From Microscillaceae bacterium (GTDB taxonomy: Bacteria > Bacteroidota > Bacteroidia > Cytophagales > Microscillaceae): a DNA stretch of 40,613 bases. The translations under genes were made by a program, and so were the position numbers. Location: contig JAABSX010000038.1 of the NCBI GenBank assembly GCA_011390205.1, forward strand, positions 1-40,613. Reading direction: 5' to 3'. The notes under the pieces were generated by a model. It saw only the letters and a list, made by a program, of their open reading frames with translations, searched no databases and was not told where the DNA came from. Position 1 is the first letter of the stretch. The number at the start of each line of letters is the position of its first letter. This document shows positions 17,101 to 26,625 of the stretch, piece by piece.

Positions 17101-20100
17101 TTACTCTATCCTGAATCCAATCATAAGCACATCATCTATTTGGCGATGCCCCTCAGTCCATTGCTGAAAGGTATCTTTAAGAATCTGATGCTGCTCCTCG
17201 AGTGGTTTTTGGTGAATCTCTAGCAATAAATCTCGGAGCTGCCTAATCATAAATTTGCGTGCGTGCACTCCTCCAAATTGGTCTTGGTAGCCATCCGTGA
17301 AGATATAAAAAGTAGTAGGGCTATCCACTTTGATTTGATGCTTCTGAAACTGCCTTTCTTCGGCTATTCTTACACCACCTATGGGTAGTTTGTCGCCTTT
17401 GATTTGGTGTAGTTTACCATCTTTGATATAAATCAATGGATTCTTAGCACCTGCAAACTCTACGATTTTGTTTTCTTTATCAATCACACAAAGAGATAAA
17501 TCCATGCCGTCCTTGTTGTCTGTGTCATTTTGTCTTAGTGCCTGTACTACGCCTTCGTGGAGTTCATTTAGGATGACATCGGGCTGCGTAATTCCCCTCA
17601 AATCCACGATTTCATTCAATAAATCATTTCCAATCATAGACATAAAGGCTCCAGGCACGCCGTGCCCCGTACAATCTACTGCTGTAATGACTACTTTTTC
17701 ACTTTCATAACCCACCAAGACCTTTTGCTTGTCGCCGTCTTGGTCTTCATAAATAGGGCGGGGCTCTAGCCTAGCATACCAGTAAAAATCACCACTTACG
17801 ATGTCTCTTGGTTTGAAGAGTACAAAAGATTCGGGTAAAATCTTCTTAATTTCTTCTATTTGTGGCAGCGTAGCCTCTTGGATTCGTTTGGCATAATTGA
17901 TACTGGAAGTAATATCTTGGTTTTTTTTCTCTATAATTTCTTTAGCTTTGACTACCTCTTCGGTGCGTTCTTTTACCTTTTCTTCTAGGTTTTCGTAGAG
18001 GAGGGCATTTTCTAGAGATATGGTAATCTGTGCAGAGAGAATTTCTAAGATTTCTAACCTATCAGGGGTAAATGCCTCAGAGGTTAGGTTATTTTCTAAA
18101 TACAAGATGCCAGTGAGTTTTCCTTGATGTATGAGTGGCATACAAAGCACAGATTTAGGAGAAACCTTTGCGACATAGTTTGCACCAATCATTCCACGCT
18201 CTTGTGAGGCATTGTTGATGACTACACTCTGCCGAGTACGGATAACATAATAGACCAAATCACTGGAAAGTTTCGGGGTGTCAGTCATTCCATTTACGTC
18301 TTCTATCGGGATAGAAAGCAGGGATTCTTCTTCGGTTTGGTTAAGATGACAATCTGCTTCTAGCACCCATCTTCCTTCTCTTTCTAAGATAAAAAGTCCT
18401 TTTTCTGCCCCTGCATTTTCTATGACGATGCGCATCATTTTCTGTAGCAAGCTGCTTAGTATTACCTCTCCGGAGAGGGCTTGTGATGCCTTGATGATGC
18501 TGTGCATATCTAGGCTAGGACTTGCCACAGAGGTAGATTGCGTATTGCTGTGTCGGGGTTTGCTGCTTTGTCCTCTCTGCAGATACTTTCCGAAGTGCTT
18601 CTCTAGGTTGTTGAGTTTATTGTTAGCTCCCCAGAGTTGGTAGCGGTAATAGGCATCTTGCAGATAGACTTTAGCGATTTTTTCTTTTGCAAGACCAAGG
18701 TAAAACTTCCCTGCCAGTTCATTGGCAAGTGCCTCTTCTTGGATATACATATGCTCTCGGGCTTCTTCTATAGCCTTGTCATAGTATTCCATGGCCCTGA
18801 GGGTCTGCCCAGAGAGGCGCATTGTTTCGGCTTGTATGAGGTGATGTTTATGTGAGCAGTTATCAGGAGAGTATTTTGCCCAGTTGGCGAGGGTTTTTTG
18901 GTTTTCGTTGATTTGGGCAAGATACTTTATTTTTTCTTCGGTGCTAGCCTCAGGAAATTGCGCCAAGAGTGCAAGAGAGTAAAAGAAATTATGTACGGGC
19001 ATAAAGAGCATTCCTGTTACGCCTTCTTTGTATTGGTCTGTCATCTCTGCATTTCGGAGGGCTTGGGCATAATCTCCAAAATAATAAGAAAGCATGGTCT
19101 TTGCCTGCAAAGTGATAAAAGCAAGGGTCAGTTGCTGCTCATTGATATACTCTGGCAGCATCGTATCTTCCTCAAAAAAAGCACCTTGCAGTTTAGTAGG
19201 CTCGTCTTGGGGGTTGCTGAGGTTTTCAATCATTTGCTGCCACGGAGTAAGGTATTGTACGTGAAAGCCTTGCTTGAGCTGCTTGATAAGTTCTAGGTTT
19301 TGGGCATATTTTTGTCCGAGAGATTCTAAGCTGATGCCCATTAAGAAGTGATAATGACAAGATTCTACGATATTGTAAGAAGCAAACTCAATTTCACCTG
19401 TTTCTAGTCCTACTTGGATGGCTTCAAAGTGAGGTTTTCGGGTGGCTCTTGCGGGTTCTTTCCAGTGCATCACCGTAGATACATAGAGGTTATCTACTTT
19501 TGCCTTAAAAAACTTGGCATTGAATTTATCGAGCATATTCACGGCAAGTTTGCCAAGCTGATAACCCAAGTCTATGTTGCCAAGTGCACCACAAAGCAAT
19601 CCACCATAAAAAGCATAGCCCACACATGCAGAGGCAGAGTTGCCATATTCTAAGGAGAGATTGACCATTGTGTAGGTAATCTTTCGAAAAAGCTCAGGGT
19701 TGGTAGCCGAAGCAGGAGAGATGATGCTGTCCATGATTTCCATTCCTGCCTTGATTTCAGGGTTTTTCATGTGAGGGAGCTGCTCAATGATGCTGACATC
19801 TATGTCTTTTTGGGGTGCATCTGCAAGGGTGATGTTGAGCAAATCAAGTACTTCTAGCCCTACTTCTATGGCTTCCTGTAGGTTTCCCTTGGCGATGTGG
19901 TACTGCATTTCTATCTCAAAAGCGGGCATTTTATCAAGCACATGCGCTGCTTTTTCACGGATGATATGAATGTATTGGCTACTTAGCTCTAAATCACCTT
20001 TTAAGAAAGCTACTTGCAAGATGGCAGCATAGATTTCAAGTGTGAGGTCATAGTTGTTTATCCAGGCATCTTTGGGCAGCAGCTCTAGGGCTATTTTGAG

Positions 20101-22359
20101 ATAATCAAAAGCAGGTTTGTAGGCAGCAGATAGATTGGCTTTTTTGCCAGCCTCTAGGTTAATACAAGTAAGGAAATACTTTTCTTCTGATGTTTCTAAT
20201 AAATCTCTTCCAAAGTTGAGCTGATTCACGATGTCAAAGAGATTTTCCTCTCTTTTGTTATCAGGGATATTATCTAGCAATAGTCTTCCTATTCTGAGGT
20301 GGATGACTTTGCGCTCTTCGTCAGGGATGAGTGAGTAAACTGCTTGCTGAATGCGGTCATGCGCAAATTTAAAATCGTTTTCGAGCGGGATGACAAGCCC
20401 CTCTATGAGGGCAGGCTCTAGGCTTCGGTGCGTACTGTCTGTATCATCGGGTGAGCCCATTTCATCTATGATGGCAAGCGTATCTAGGTGAAAACGGTTA
20501 CCGACACAAGAGGCAAGTTTGAGTAGGTCTTGTGTAACTTCGGGTAATTTTTGTACTTTGCCTGCCATGAGGCTTACCACATTGTCGGTGATATTGAGTG
20601 CTTGGATTTTTTGAATATCCCATTGCCAGTGTCTGAGTTCAAAATTAAAATGCAGCAGCCCTTCTTCGTAGAGAGACAAAAGCATTTGCTGCACAAAGAA
20701 AGCATTTCCCTGTGTTTTTTGATAAATCAGTTCTACCAAGTCTGAGATTTGCTCGGTTTCAGCCTTTAGCACATCAGAGATAAGCTGCTGAATGTGCTCT
20801 TGATGAAGATTACTAAGCTCAAGCTCATGGATTTGGATACTTTCTTCTCTGATTTCTTCTACTGAGAGTAAAAAAGGATGCCCTTCACCTACTTCGTTTT
20901 TGCGGTATGCCCCAATGATGAGTAGGTGGTCACCCGCTCTATTGGTAAGCAAAAGTTTGAGTAGATTCATAGAAGCGGCATCAGCCCACTGCCAGTCATC
21001 TATAAAAATGACAAGCGGATGCTCACGCCTAGAGATGGCAGTTACGAAGTTTTGAAACACAAGGTTAAACCTATTCTGGGCCTCTGTAGCTCCCAGTTCG
21101 GGGCTATCAGGTTGTTTGCCTATGATGAGTTCTAATGCAGGGATGACATCTGTAAGAATTTTGCCATTGTTACCCACGGCTTTGAGTATTTTTTGTTTCC
21201 AACGCTCTAGCTCTCTGCTGTTTTCAGTAAGCAGATAATTTACAAAACTTTTAAAAGCCTGTATGAATGCAAAGTAAGGCACATTTCTCTGAAATTGGTC
21301 AAATTTACCTTCTATAAAATATCCTTGCCTCTGCTGTATAGGCTGATGAATCTCGTGTACGAGGGCAGATTTACCCACACCTGAGTAGCCTGCCACGAGC
21401 ATCAGTGAGGCGATTCCTTGGGAGGTTCGTTCAAAGGCATCTAGCAAGTAGCCCACTTCTTTTTGTCTGCCATAGAGTTTGTCTGGGATTTGAAATCTGC
21501 CCGAGAAATCGTGCGTAGCAATTTCAAAACTGGTGATTCTCCCTTCTTCTTGCCATTCTTGCAGGCATTTTTCTAGGTCGTAGCGTAGCCCAAAAGCAGA
21601 TTGATACCTGTCTTCGGCATTTTTACGCATCAGCATCAGTATAATGTCAGAGATGACTTCGGGCATTTTGGGGTTAATGCTCTGAGGGGGGGCAGGGCTT
21701 TGGGCAAGATGATTGTGCACCATTTCCATGGGGTCTTCACTCTGAAAAGGAAGCCTTCCTGTGAATAACTCATACAAGACCACTCCTAGAGAGTAAAGGT
21801 CTGAGCGAGTATCTATTCTTCGGTTCATCCTTCCTGTCTGTTCGGGAGATATATAGGCGAGTGTGCCCTCTAGTTTGTCATGGTTATTTCTTTGATTGGC
21901 TTTGAGGCTGATGCGGGCAGAGATTCCGAAATCAATGATGAATACCTGCTCATTTTCTGAAATGAGGATATTTTTGCAGTCTAAATCTTTATGGATGACA
22001 TTGCTTTGGTGTATCTCTCCGAGGATATGACAGATTTGGATGCTTATTTTTAAAAGCCTTTCAAAAGATTGGATGGGCTGTGCTTTTATGATGTCTTCAA
22101 GCGTGCTTCCTGGGATATACTCCATGACAAGGGCAGCCTTTCCCTCAAATTTGGTTTTGCTATAGACCTTGCGTACTCCAGCTATTTCTAGTTTTTGGGT
22201 GATGCTGTATTCATTGTAAAATGCTTGGATTTGCTCTGCTGATGCCTGGTCATTTTTAATGGTTTTGATGACTACGGGCACGCCCCATTCACTATTTTCT
22301 TGGTGATACACTGTGGAGTTTTCGCCTTCAAAGATTATATCGGATTTTTCCGCCAACAT
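17101..22359 (-). CDS. multidomain Ser/Thr kinase - ATPase - GAF - SpoIIE phosphatase
   Basis: A 1752-residue signalling protein. Domains in order: (1) eukaryote-like Ser/Thr kinase, about 5-270, with the Lys of VVIKTIK (K32), HKDLDCKN (D125, N130), DFG (143-145) and SPEQTGRMNR; (2) AAA_16-type P-loop ATPase, about 293-560, with GYSGVGKS (324-331) and FIDDWQWAD (452-460); (3) a long helical, TPR-like region to about 1270; (4) GAF domain about 1302-1449; (5) coiled coil about 1450-1490; (6) SpoIIE-type PP2C phosphatase to the end, with SGDFYW (D1524), DCTGHGVPGAFMS (D1562) and DDVLMIG (D1742-1743) as metal ligands. The first four parts match the known 'trifunctional' kinase/ATPase/GAF/histidine kinase family, but a PP2C phosphatase replaces the histidine kinase. 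All active-site residues look intact. It is cytoplasmic with no membrane segments. Its phosphatase is of the same class as SiaA, the partner of SiaB (1963). Confidence 0.9.
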   Translation of the reverse strand: MLAEKSDIIFEGENSTVYHQENSEWGVPVVIKTIKNDQASAEQIQAFYNEYSITQKLEIAGVRKVYSKTKFEGKAALVMEYIPGSTLEDIIKAQPIQSFERLLKISIQICHILGEIHQSNVIHKDLDCKNILISENEQVFIIDFGISARISLKANQRNNHDKLEGTLAYISPEQTGRMNRRIDTRSDLYSLGVVLYELFTGRLPFQSEDPMEMVHNHLAQSPAPPQSINPKMPEVISDIILMLMRKNAEDRYQSAFGLRYDLEKCLQEWQEEGRITSFEIATHDFSGRFQIPDKLYGRQKEVGYLLDAFERTSQGIASLMLVAGYSGVGKSALVHEIHQPIQQRQGYFIEGKFDQFQRNVPYFAFIQAFKSFVNYLLTENSRELERWKQKILKAVGNNGKILTDVIPALELIIGKQPDSPELGATEAQNRFNLVFQNFVTAISRREHPLVIFIDDWQWADAASMNLLKLLLTNRAGDHLLIIGAYRKNEVGEGHPFLLSVEEIREESIQIHELELSNLHQEHIQQLISDVLKAETEQISDLVELIYQKTQGNAFFVQQMLLSLYEEGLLHFNFELRHWQWDIQKIQALNITDNVVSLMAGKVQKLPEVTQDLLKLASCVGNRFHLDTLAIIDEMGSPDDTDSTHRSLEPALIEGLVIPLENDFKFAHDRIQQAVYSLIPDEERKVIHLRIGRLLLDNIPDNKREENLFDIVNQLNFGRDLLETSEEKYFLTCINLEAGKKANLSAAYKPAFDYLKIALELLPKDAWINNYDLTLEIYAAILQVAFLKGDLELSSQYIHIIREKAAHVLDKMPAFEIEMQYHIAKGNLQEAIEVGLEVLDLLNITLADAPQKDIDVSIIEQLPHMKNPEIKAGMEIMDSIISPASATNPELFRKITYTMVNLSLEYGNSASACVGYAFYGGLLCGALGNIDLGYQLGKLAVNMLDKFNAKFFKAKVDNLYVSTVMHWKEPARATRKPHFEAIQVGLETGEIEFASYNIVESCHYHFLMGISLESLGQKYAQNLELIKQLKQGFHVQYLTPWQQMIENLSNPQDEPTKLQGAFFEEDTMLPEYINEQQLTLAFITLQAKTMLSYYFGDYAQALRNAEMTDQYKEGVTGMLFMPVHNFFYSLALLAQFPEASTEEKIKYLAQINENQKTLANWAKYSPDNCSHKHHLIQAETMRLSGQTLRAMEYYDKAIEEAREHMYIQEEALANELAGKFYLGLAKEKIAKVYLQDAYYRYQLWGANNKLNNLEKHFGKYLQRGQSSKPRHSNTQSTSVASPSLDMHSIIKASQALSGEVILSSLLQKMMRIVIENAGAEKGLFILEREGRWVLEADCHLNQTEEESLLSIPIEDVNGMTDTPKLSSDLVYYVIRTRQSVVINNASQERGMIGANYVAKVSPKSVLCMPLIHQGKLTGILYLENNLTSEAFTPDRLEILEILSAQITISLENALLYENLEEKVKERTEEVVKAKEIIEKKNQDITSSINYAKRIQEATLPQIEEIKKILPESFVLFKPRDIVSGDFYWYARLEPRPIYEDQDGDKQKVLVGYESEKVVITAVDCTGHGVPGAFMSMIGNDLLNEIVDLRGITQPDVILNELHEGVVQALRQNDTDNKDGMDLSLCVIDKENKIVEFAGAKNPLIYIKDGKLHQIKGDKLPIGGVRIAEERQFQKHQIKVDSPTTFYIFTDGYQDQFGGVHARKFMIRQLRDLLLEIHQKPLEEQHQILKDTFQQWTEGHRQIDDVLMIGFRIE

Positions 22360-22518
22360 ACTGCTTTCAGATTAATAGGTACATATTTGTTTTGTGATAG
22401 CTCAGAGAATGATACAAGTAGCTAAAAGAATCTACCTGTGTATTGTTTTGAACTTATACAAAAAGGGTGCAAGAATTAAGAAAGCGAAAAAAAGAAGGGA
22501 AATATAGTTAAAAAAACG

Positions 22519-22526
22519 CAAATTTA
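22519..22526 (-). promoter_or_regulatory. candidate -7 promoter box (TAAATTTG)
   Basis: Minus-strand TAAATTTG followed by CG fits TAnnTTTG. It would leave a leader of roughly 150 bases before the kinase start at 22359. The -33 position carries only TTTAC. Confidence 0.35.
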
Positions 22527-22620
22527 TTTGTAGAATAGGTAAATACTTGTATGTGATTTTTCTTTGCTTGATTTAGGCAATGGAATATTTTATAAAAATC
22601 AGAAAAGATAAAAACAAATA

Positions 22621-22656
22621 CCAAGCCCCGTATTTTGATAAAAATACAGGGCTTGG
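22621..22656 (-). terminator. hairpin terminator after the PepSY-like gene
   Basis: Sixteen-base arms (22621-22636 and 22641-22656) pair fully on the minus strand if one U-G wobble is allowed; on the plus strand this is a C-A mismatch. The minus-strand RNA then runs into a T-rich stretch (TATTTGTTTTTATC), as expected for termination of the gene ending at 22682. Confidence 0.75.
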
Positions 22657-22681
22657 CTAGGCATGGCATATTTTTGTGCCC

Positions 22682-23107
22682 CTAGAGGTCTTCTTCTACC
22701 CCGATGAAGAGACCATCTTCACGGTAGAGTACTTCTCTTGATTTTTCACCTTTTTCTAGTTCTATTTCATAGCAGACCATTCCATTGCTGTATTCTATGC
22801 GTTCTACCTCATCTATGCTTTGGTTGGGGTATTTTTCACGCATTGATTTTCTTACGATTTCGGGTAGCTCATCGGCAGCGATGCTTATTTCTGCGAGCAG
22901 TAAATGCCCTGTAACAGTGATTTCTACTTCGTAGTCATTGTCTTCATACTCAAAACTTGCTTCATAGATTTTGTAAGGCACTTCCCAAGACCATTCTACG
23001 GCAGCTATGTCTATATTAGGGAAGGCATCTTTGAAAGACAAGAGTACCTCGTCGGAGGGGTACAAGCGTTCGCTGTTTTGTTTTTTACGTGATTTAGATG
23101 CTTTCAT
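22682..23107 (-). CDS. PepSY-like domain protein, cytoplasmic
   Basis: A 141-residue acidic protein with two PepSY-like (DUF2874-type) alpha-beta repeats: LLSFKDAFPNIDIAAVEWSW followed by YEASFEYEDNDYEVEITVTG, and VRKSMREKYPNQSIDEVERI followed by YEIELEKGEKSREVLYREDG. Most Bacteroidota relatives are exported, but this one has a basic, polar N terminus (MKASKSRKKQN) with no signal peptide, so it should stay in the cytoplasm. It starts 39 bases after parC and shares its strand, so it is probably cotranscribed with it and ends at the hairpin 22621-22656. Function unknown. Confidence 0.75.
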   Translation of the reverse strand: MKASKSRKKQNSERLYPSDEVLLSFKDAFPNIDIAAVEWSWEVPYKIYEASFEYEDNDYEVEITVTGHLLLAEISIAADELPEIVRKSMREKYPNQSIDEVERIEYSNGMVCYEIELEKGEKSREVLYREDGLFIGVEEDL

Positions 23108-23146
23108 AGTGAGAAAGTATATTTAATTGGATTTAAAGATTGCTTT

Positions 23147-25153
23147 TTATTTCTGAGAATTTTGGAATAGCTCAGGGTCTGTGCCTGTGGCTTTGGTTGC
23201 TTTTTTGTTAAAATCTATTTTTCTGACAGGGTATTTTGTAAGAATATTGCCTTGGGCGGTTTTGCCTTTGATGTCCATCTCTCCAAGATTATACTCAAAT
23301 ATTTTGTTTTTGGCTTTGCAGTTAGAAGAGAGTTTAATGGTTACGATTTCGGTTTCTTCGGCTGCATTGACACTCATATAGAGTATTTTAGATTTGGGTG
23401 CACCTTTGGTGAGGTCATACTCTTTGTCTCTGATGATGGCATCTACCTTGAATCTTTTCACATAAGTATTGCCTGTGTCGCCATCTCTGTAGATGACATT
23501 GTAGGTGAGGTTTTTGGCACTTTCATTAAAGATTCCGATATGGATAATGTCTTTGCCTATATAGACTTTTTCGTCTATTTTTTTGATATAGTACTTGCCA
23601 TCATCTGTAAAGGCGATGACATCATCTATGTCTGAGCATTCGCAGACTTCCTCTTCTTTTTTGAGTCCGTAGCCCATAAAGCCCTCTTTTCTTTCTACAT
23701 AAAGTTTTACATTGTTGATGGCTACTTCGGCGGCTTTGATGGTATCAAATTCGCTGATTTTTGTACGTCTTTCACGTCCTTGCGCATATTTTTTGAGAAG
23801 ATTCTCAAAATACCTGATGGCAAATTTATTAAGATTTCGGAGGTTTTTCTCTACTTCGGTAAGTTCTTTTTCTAGTCCTTTGGTGATTTCGTCTGCTTTG
23901 AAAGAGTCATATTTAGAGATACGTTTGATTTTGATTTCGGTCAGGCGCAAGATGTCTTCTTTGGTGATTTCACGGTAAAACTCTTTTTTGTAAGGGTCTA
24001 GTCCTTTGTCTATGGTGGTGAGCACATCTTCCCAAGTAGTACATTCTTCTATGTCTCGGTAGATTCTGTTTTCGATAAATATTTTTTCTAATGAGCCATA
24101 GAGGATTTTTTCTAGGAGTTCATTTTTTCGGATTTCTAGCTCTTGTCTGAGCAGCTCTTTGGTGCGGAGGGTAGAGATTTTGAGCAGCTCATTGACATCC
24201 AAGAAGTGGGGCTTGTCATCTATAATCACACAGGCATTGGGTGAGATGCTCATCTCACAGTTGGTAAAGGCATAGAGTGCATCTACGGTAGTCTCAGGCT
24301 CTATGCCAGGGTGTAGCTCCACAAGGATTTCTACATCTTTGGCAGTATTGTCTATTACTTTTTTGATTTTGATTTTGCCTGCATCATTGGCTTTTAGGAT
24401 AGAATCTATGAGACTGACTGTGGTAGTGCCATAGGGGATATCTACTACGGCGAGCATCTTGCGGTTTCTGATTTCTATGTTGGAGCGTACACGGATTTTG
24501 CCGCCTCTCATTCCTCCTTTGTAGTTACTTACGTCTATCATTCCACCTGTCAAAAAATCAGGGTAAATGTCTATAGATTGTTCATTAAGCACTGCGATGG
24601 AGGCTTCTAAGATTTCACAAAAGTTGTGGGGCATAATCTTGGTAGCTAGGCCCACAGCGATTCCCTCCGTGCCTTGTGCCAATAGTAAAGGAAATTTGGC
24701 AGGGAGTGTGATGGGTTCTTTTTTTCGTCCGTCATAAGATTTTTGCCATTCAGTAGTTTGGGGGTTAAAGACCACATCTAGGGCAAATTTAGAAAGCCTT
24801 GCTTCTATGTATCTGGGGGCGGCGGCACTGTCTCCAGTGCTGGTATCGCCCCAGTTGCCTTGTGTTTCTATGAGGAGATTTTTTTGACCGATATTGACGA
24901 GTGCATCCCCGATGGAGGCATCTCCGTGTGGGTGATATTGCATTGCCTGCCCTATGACATTGGCTACTTTATGAAATCTGCCATCATCCATATTGCGCAT
25001 TGCATGCAAGATGCGGCGTTGGACGGGCTTAAGTCCGTCATTGATATGTGGTACGGCACGCTCTAAGATGACGTAAGAGGCATACTCTAAGAACCAATTT
25101 TCATATACTTTACTAATCGTGCTGGAGCTTTGTGTATTGTCTTGATTTTTCAT
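23147..25153 (-). CDS. parC: DNA topoisomerase IV subunit A, short C-terminal domain
   Basis: A 668-residue type IIA topoisomerase A subunit that cuts and rejoins DNA, mainly to decatenate chromosomes, together with ParE. The breakage-reunion domain is complete: LKPVQRRILHAM, QYHPHGDASIGDALVNIGQ, and the catalytic Tyr115 in AAPRYIEARLS, followed by the tower and coiled-coil region. After about residue 480 the C-terminal pinwheel contains only about three blade-like repeats, the last including TAQGNILTKYPVRKI, and the protein then stops. Related Bacteroidota proteins, as I recall them, continue for about 200 residues past this point. parE is not adjacent. I prefer ParC over GyrA because of the APRYIEARLS sequence and the absence of a GyrA box. 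Confidence 0.85.
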   Translation of the reverse strand: MKNQDNTQSSSTISKVYENWFLEYASYVILERAVPHINDGLKPVQRRILHAMRNMDDGRFHKVANVIGQAMQYHPHGDASIGDALVNIGQKNLLIETQGNWGDTSTGDSAAAPRYIEARLSKFALDVVFNPQTTEWQKSYDGRKKEPITLPAKFPLLLAQGTEGIAVGLATKIMPHNFCEILEASIAVLNEQSIDIYPDFLTGGMIDVSNYKGGMRGGKIRVRSNIEIRNRKMLAVVDIPYGTTTVSLIDSILKANDAGKIKIKKVIDNTAKDVEILVELHPGIEPETTVDALYAFTNCEMSISPNACVIIDDKPHFLDVNELLKISTLRTKELLRQELEIRKNELLEKILYGSLEKIFIENRIYRDIEECTTWEDVLTTIDKGLDPYKKEFYREITKEDILRLTEIKIKRISKYDSFKADEITKGLEKELTEVEKNLRNLNKFAIRYFENLLKKYAQGRERRTKISEFDTIKAAEVAINNVKLYVERKEGFMGYGLKKEEEVCECSDIDDVIAFTDDGKYYIKKIDEKVYIGKDIIHIGIFNESAKNLTYNVIYRDGDTGNTYVKRFKVDAIIRDKEYDLTKGAPKSKILYMSVNAAEETEIVTIKLSSNCKAKNKIFEYNLGEMDIKGKTAQGNILTKYPVRKIDFNKKATKATGTDPELFQNSQK

Positions 25154-25254
25154 TGAATGTGATTACTTTGTGCTTAAGTCGGTCAGAATGCTAAAAAACT
25201 AAGCAAGTGCTAAATTAGTAAATTTTTTTTATATCTAAAATCTCTGGGCATTCT

Positions 25255-26379
25255 TTATTTTTGAGAAATCGCTTTGAATACTGCCTCAAAACCTTCACAT
25301 TGCAGCGTGTGGGTATATTTATCCAAGACATTTTTTTGTGCCTCTTGAGCCATTTTGTTTCTCAATGCGGCATCTTGGTAGAGTTTGAAGACCGCTTCTG
25401 CCAATGCTTGTGCATCTTTGGGTGGGGTAAGCAGCCCTATTTTTCCTTGTGCGAGCAGGTCAGGTGTGCCCCCGCTGTCTGTGCCTATCACAGGGGTGGC
25501 TGTGGCAAGTGCTTCAATGGTAACCATCCCGAAAGATTCTGCAAGTGAAGACATCACAAAAACATCCAATGCTCTGAATGCCGCAGCGGTATTTTCTACA
25601 AAAGGGTGGAAGATTACTTTGTCTTCTAAGTCTAATTTTTGAATAAGATTTTTGAGATAGCCCAGATACCCCTCATGTCCGTAAGTTTCTTCTCCCACGA
25701 GGAGCACCTTCATGTCAGGTGCTTTGTCTGCAAGTATTTTCACAGCTTGGAGGATACATTCTTGCCCTTTGATGGGGTCTAGCCTTCCGATACAGCCCAG
25801 CACGAAGTCATTTTCTTGGAGGCGAAATTTTTTCTTGAGCACTGCTTTGGGCATTTTAGAAGCTTCTACAAAAGGAGCTACTTCTATGCAGAGTGGGATA
25901 ATTTTAATTTTGCTCTGAGAGATATTCGTGCTCTGAAGGAGCTGCTGCCTGAGGTACTCAAGCGGCGTAATCCAGGCATCTAATCTTTTATAAAAAAAAC
26001 CATGGTAAGGGTCTTTCTTTTGAGAAGTCATTTGCATTTGCTGCCAATAGACTACCTTGAGCGGGTTTTTAGAAAAAGATTTAGATAAAATGCCCGTATA
26101 AAATTGATAATAATGTGCAATCAGAAGCTGCTCTATCTGATGTTGTTCTAAGAGTTTTGCCAGTCTTTTAGAGGCATTGATGTTGAGGTGTTTTTGTTTT
26201 TGTGTAAACTCCAAGGTCTGTATGCCTGTTTTCTGAACCTCACTCATCAGTCTGCTGTCAGGTTTGCCCAGAAATACAATCTCATTGCCCCTCTCATGAA
26301 GCCATTTACAAAGCCTGAGTGTATTCATTTCTAAGCCCCCCCAAGAGTCAATACTGCACAAAACGGCCAACTTTAGCAT
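25255..26379 (-). CDS. glycosyltransferase family 4 (GT-B)
   Basis: A 374-residue cytoplasmic glycosyltransferase. The N-terminal Rossmann half opens with LAVLCSIDSWGGLEMNTLRL, the usual glycine loop for acceptor binding. The C-terminal GT4 half has VLGCIGRLDPIKGQECILQA and SSLAESFGMVTIEALATATP, the E-x7-E nucleotide-sugar motif. It probably adds a sugar to a surface glycan precursor. It is divergent from the heptosyltransferase-like gene at 26626 and marks the left edge of the glycan locus. Confidence 0.88.
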   Translation of the reverse strand: MLKLAVLCSIDSWGGLEMNTLRLCKWLHERGNEIVFLGKPDSRLMSEVQKTGIQTLEFTQKQKHLNINASKRLAKLLEQHQIEQLLIAHYYQFYTGILSKSFSKNPLKVVYWQQMQMTSQKKDPYHGFFYKRLDAWITPLEYLRQQLLQSTNISQSKIKIIPLCIEVAPFVEASKMPKAVLKKKFRLQENDFVLGCIGRLDPIKGQECILQAVKILADKAPDMKVLLVGEETYGHEGYLGYLKNLIQKLDLEDKVIFHPFVENTAAAFRALDVFVMSSLAESFGMVTIEALATATPVIGTDSGGTPDLLAQGKIGLLTPPKDAQALAEAVFKLYQDAALRNKMAQEAQKNVLDKYTHTLQCEGFEAVFKAISQK

Positions 26380-26625
26380 AAATGTTTATTTTGGTAAATA
26401 ATCTTGATTGTGTTGATGATAGTGTATAATTAGCAGCTTCAAAAGTGCTAAATATTTAGGAAATAAACGATTTTGGGTAGATAAATTTACTTATTCGGAA
26501 AGAAAATAGCTTACTGCTTTTTACCTAGGCGACAAGAAAACAGCCCTTTAAAAGATGGATTGTAGAAATACTTTTCAAAAAAACATTGAGAGAGATGGTA
26601 TAAAATCTTTTGAATTTCATTTTTT

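Larger units (their letters stand above)
22360..22681. other. 322-base intergenic region
   Basis: Upstream region of the 1752-residue kinase gene and downstream region of the PepSY-like gene. It holds a candidate minus-strand promoter box (22519-22526) and a strong hairpin terminator (22621-22656). No gene is visible. Confidence 0.6.
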
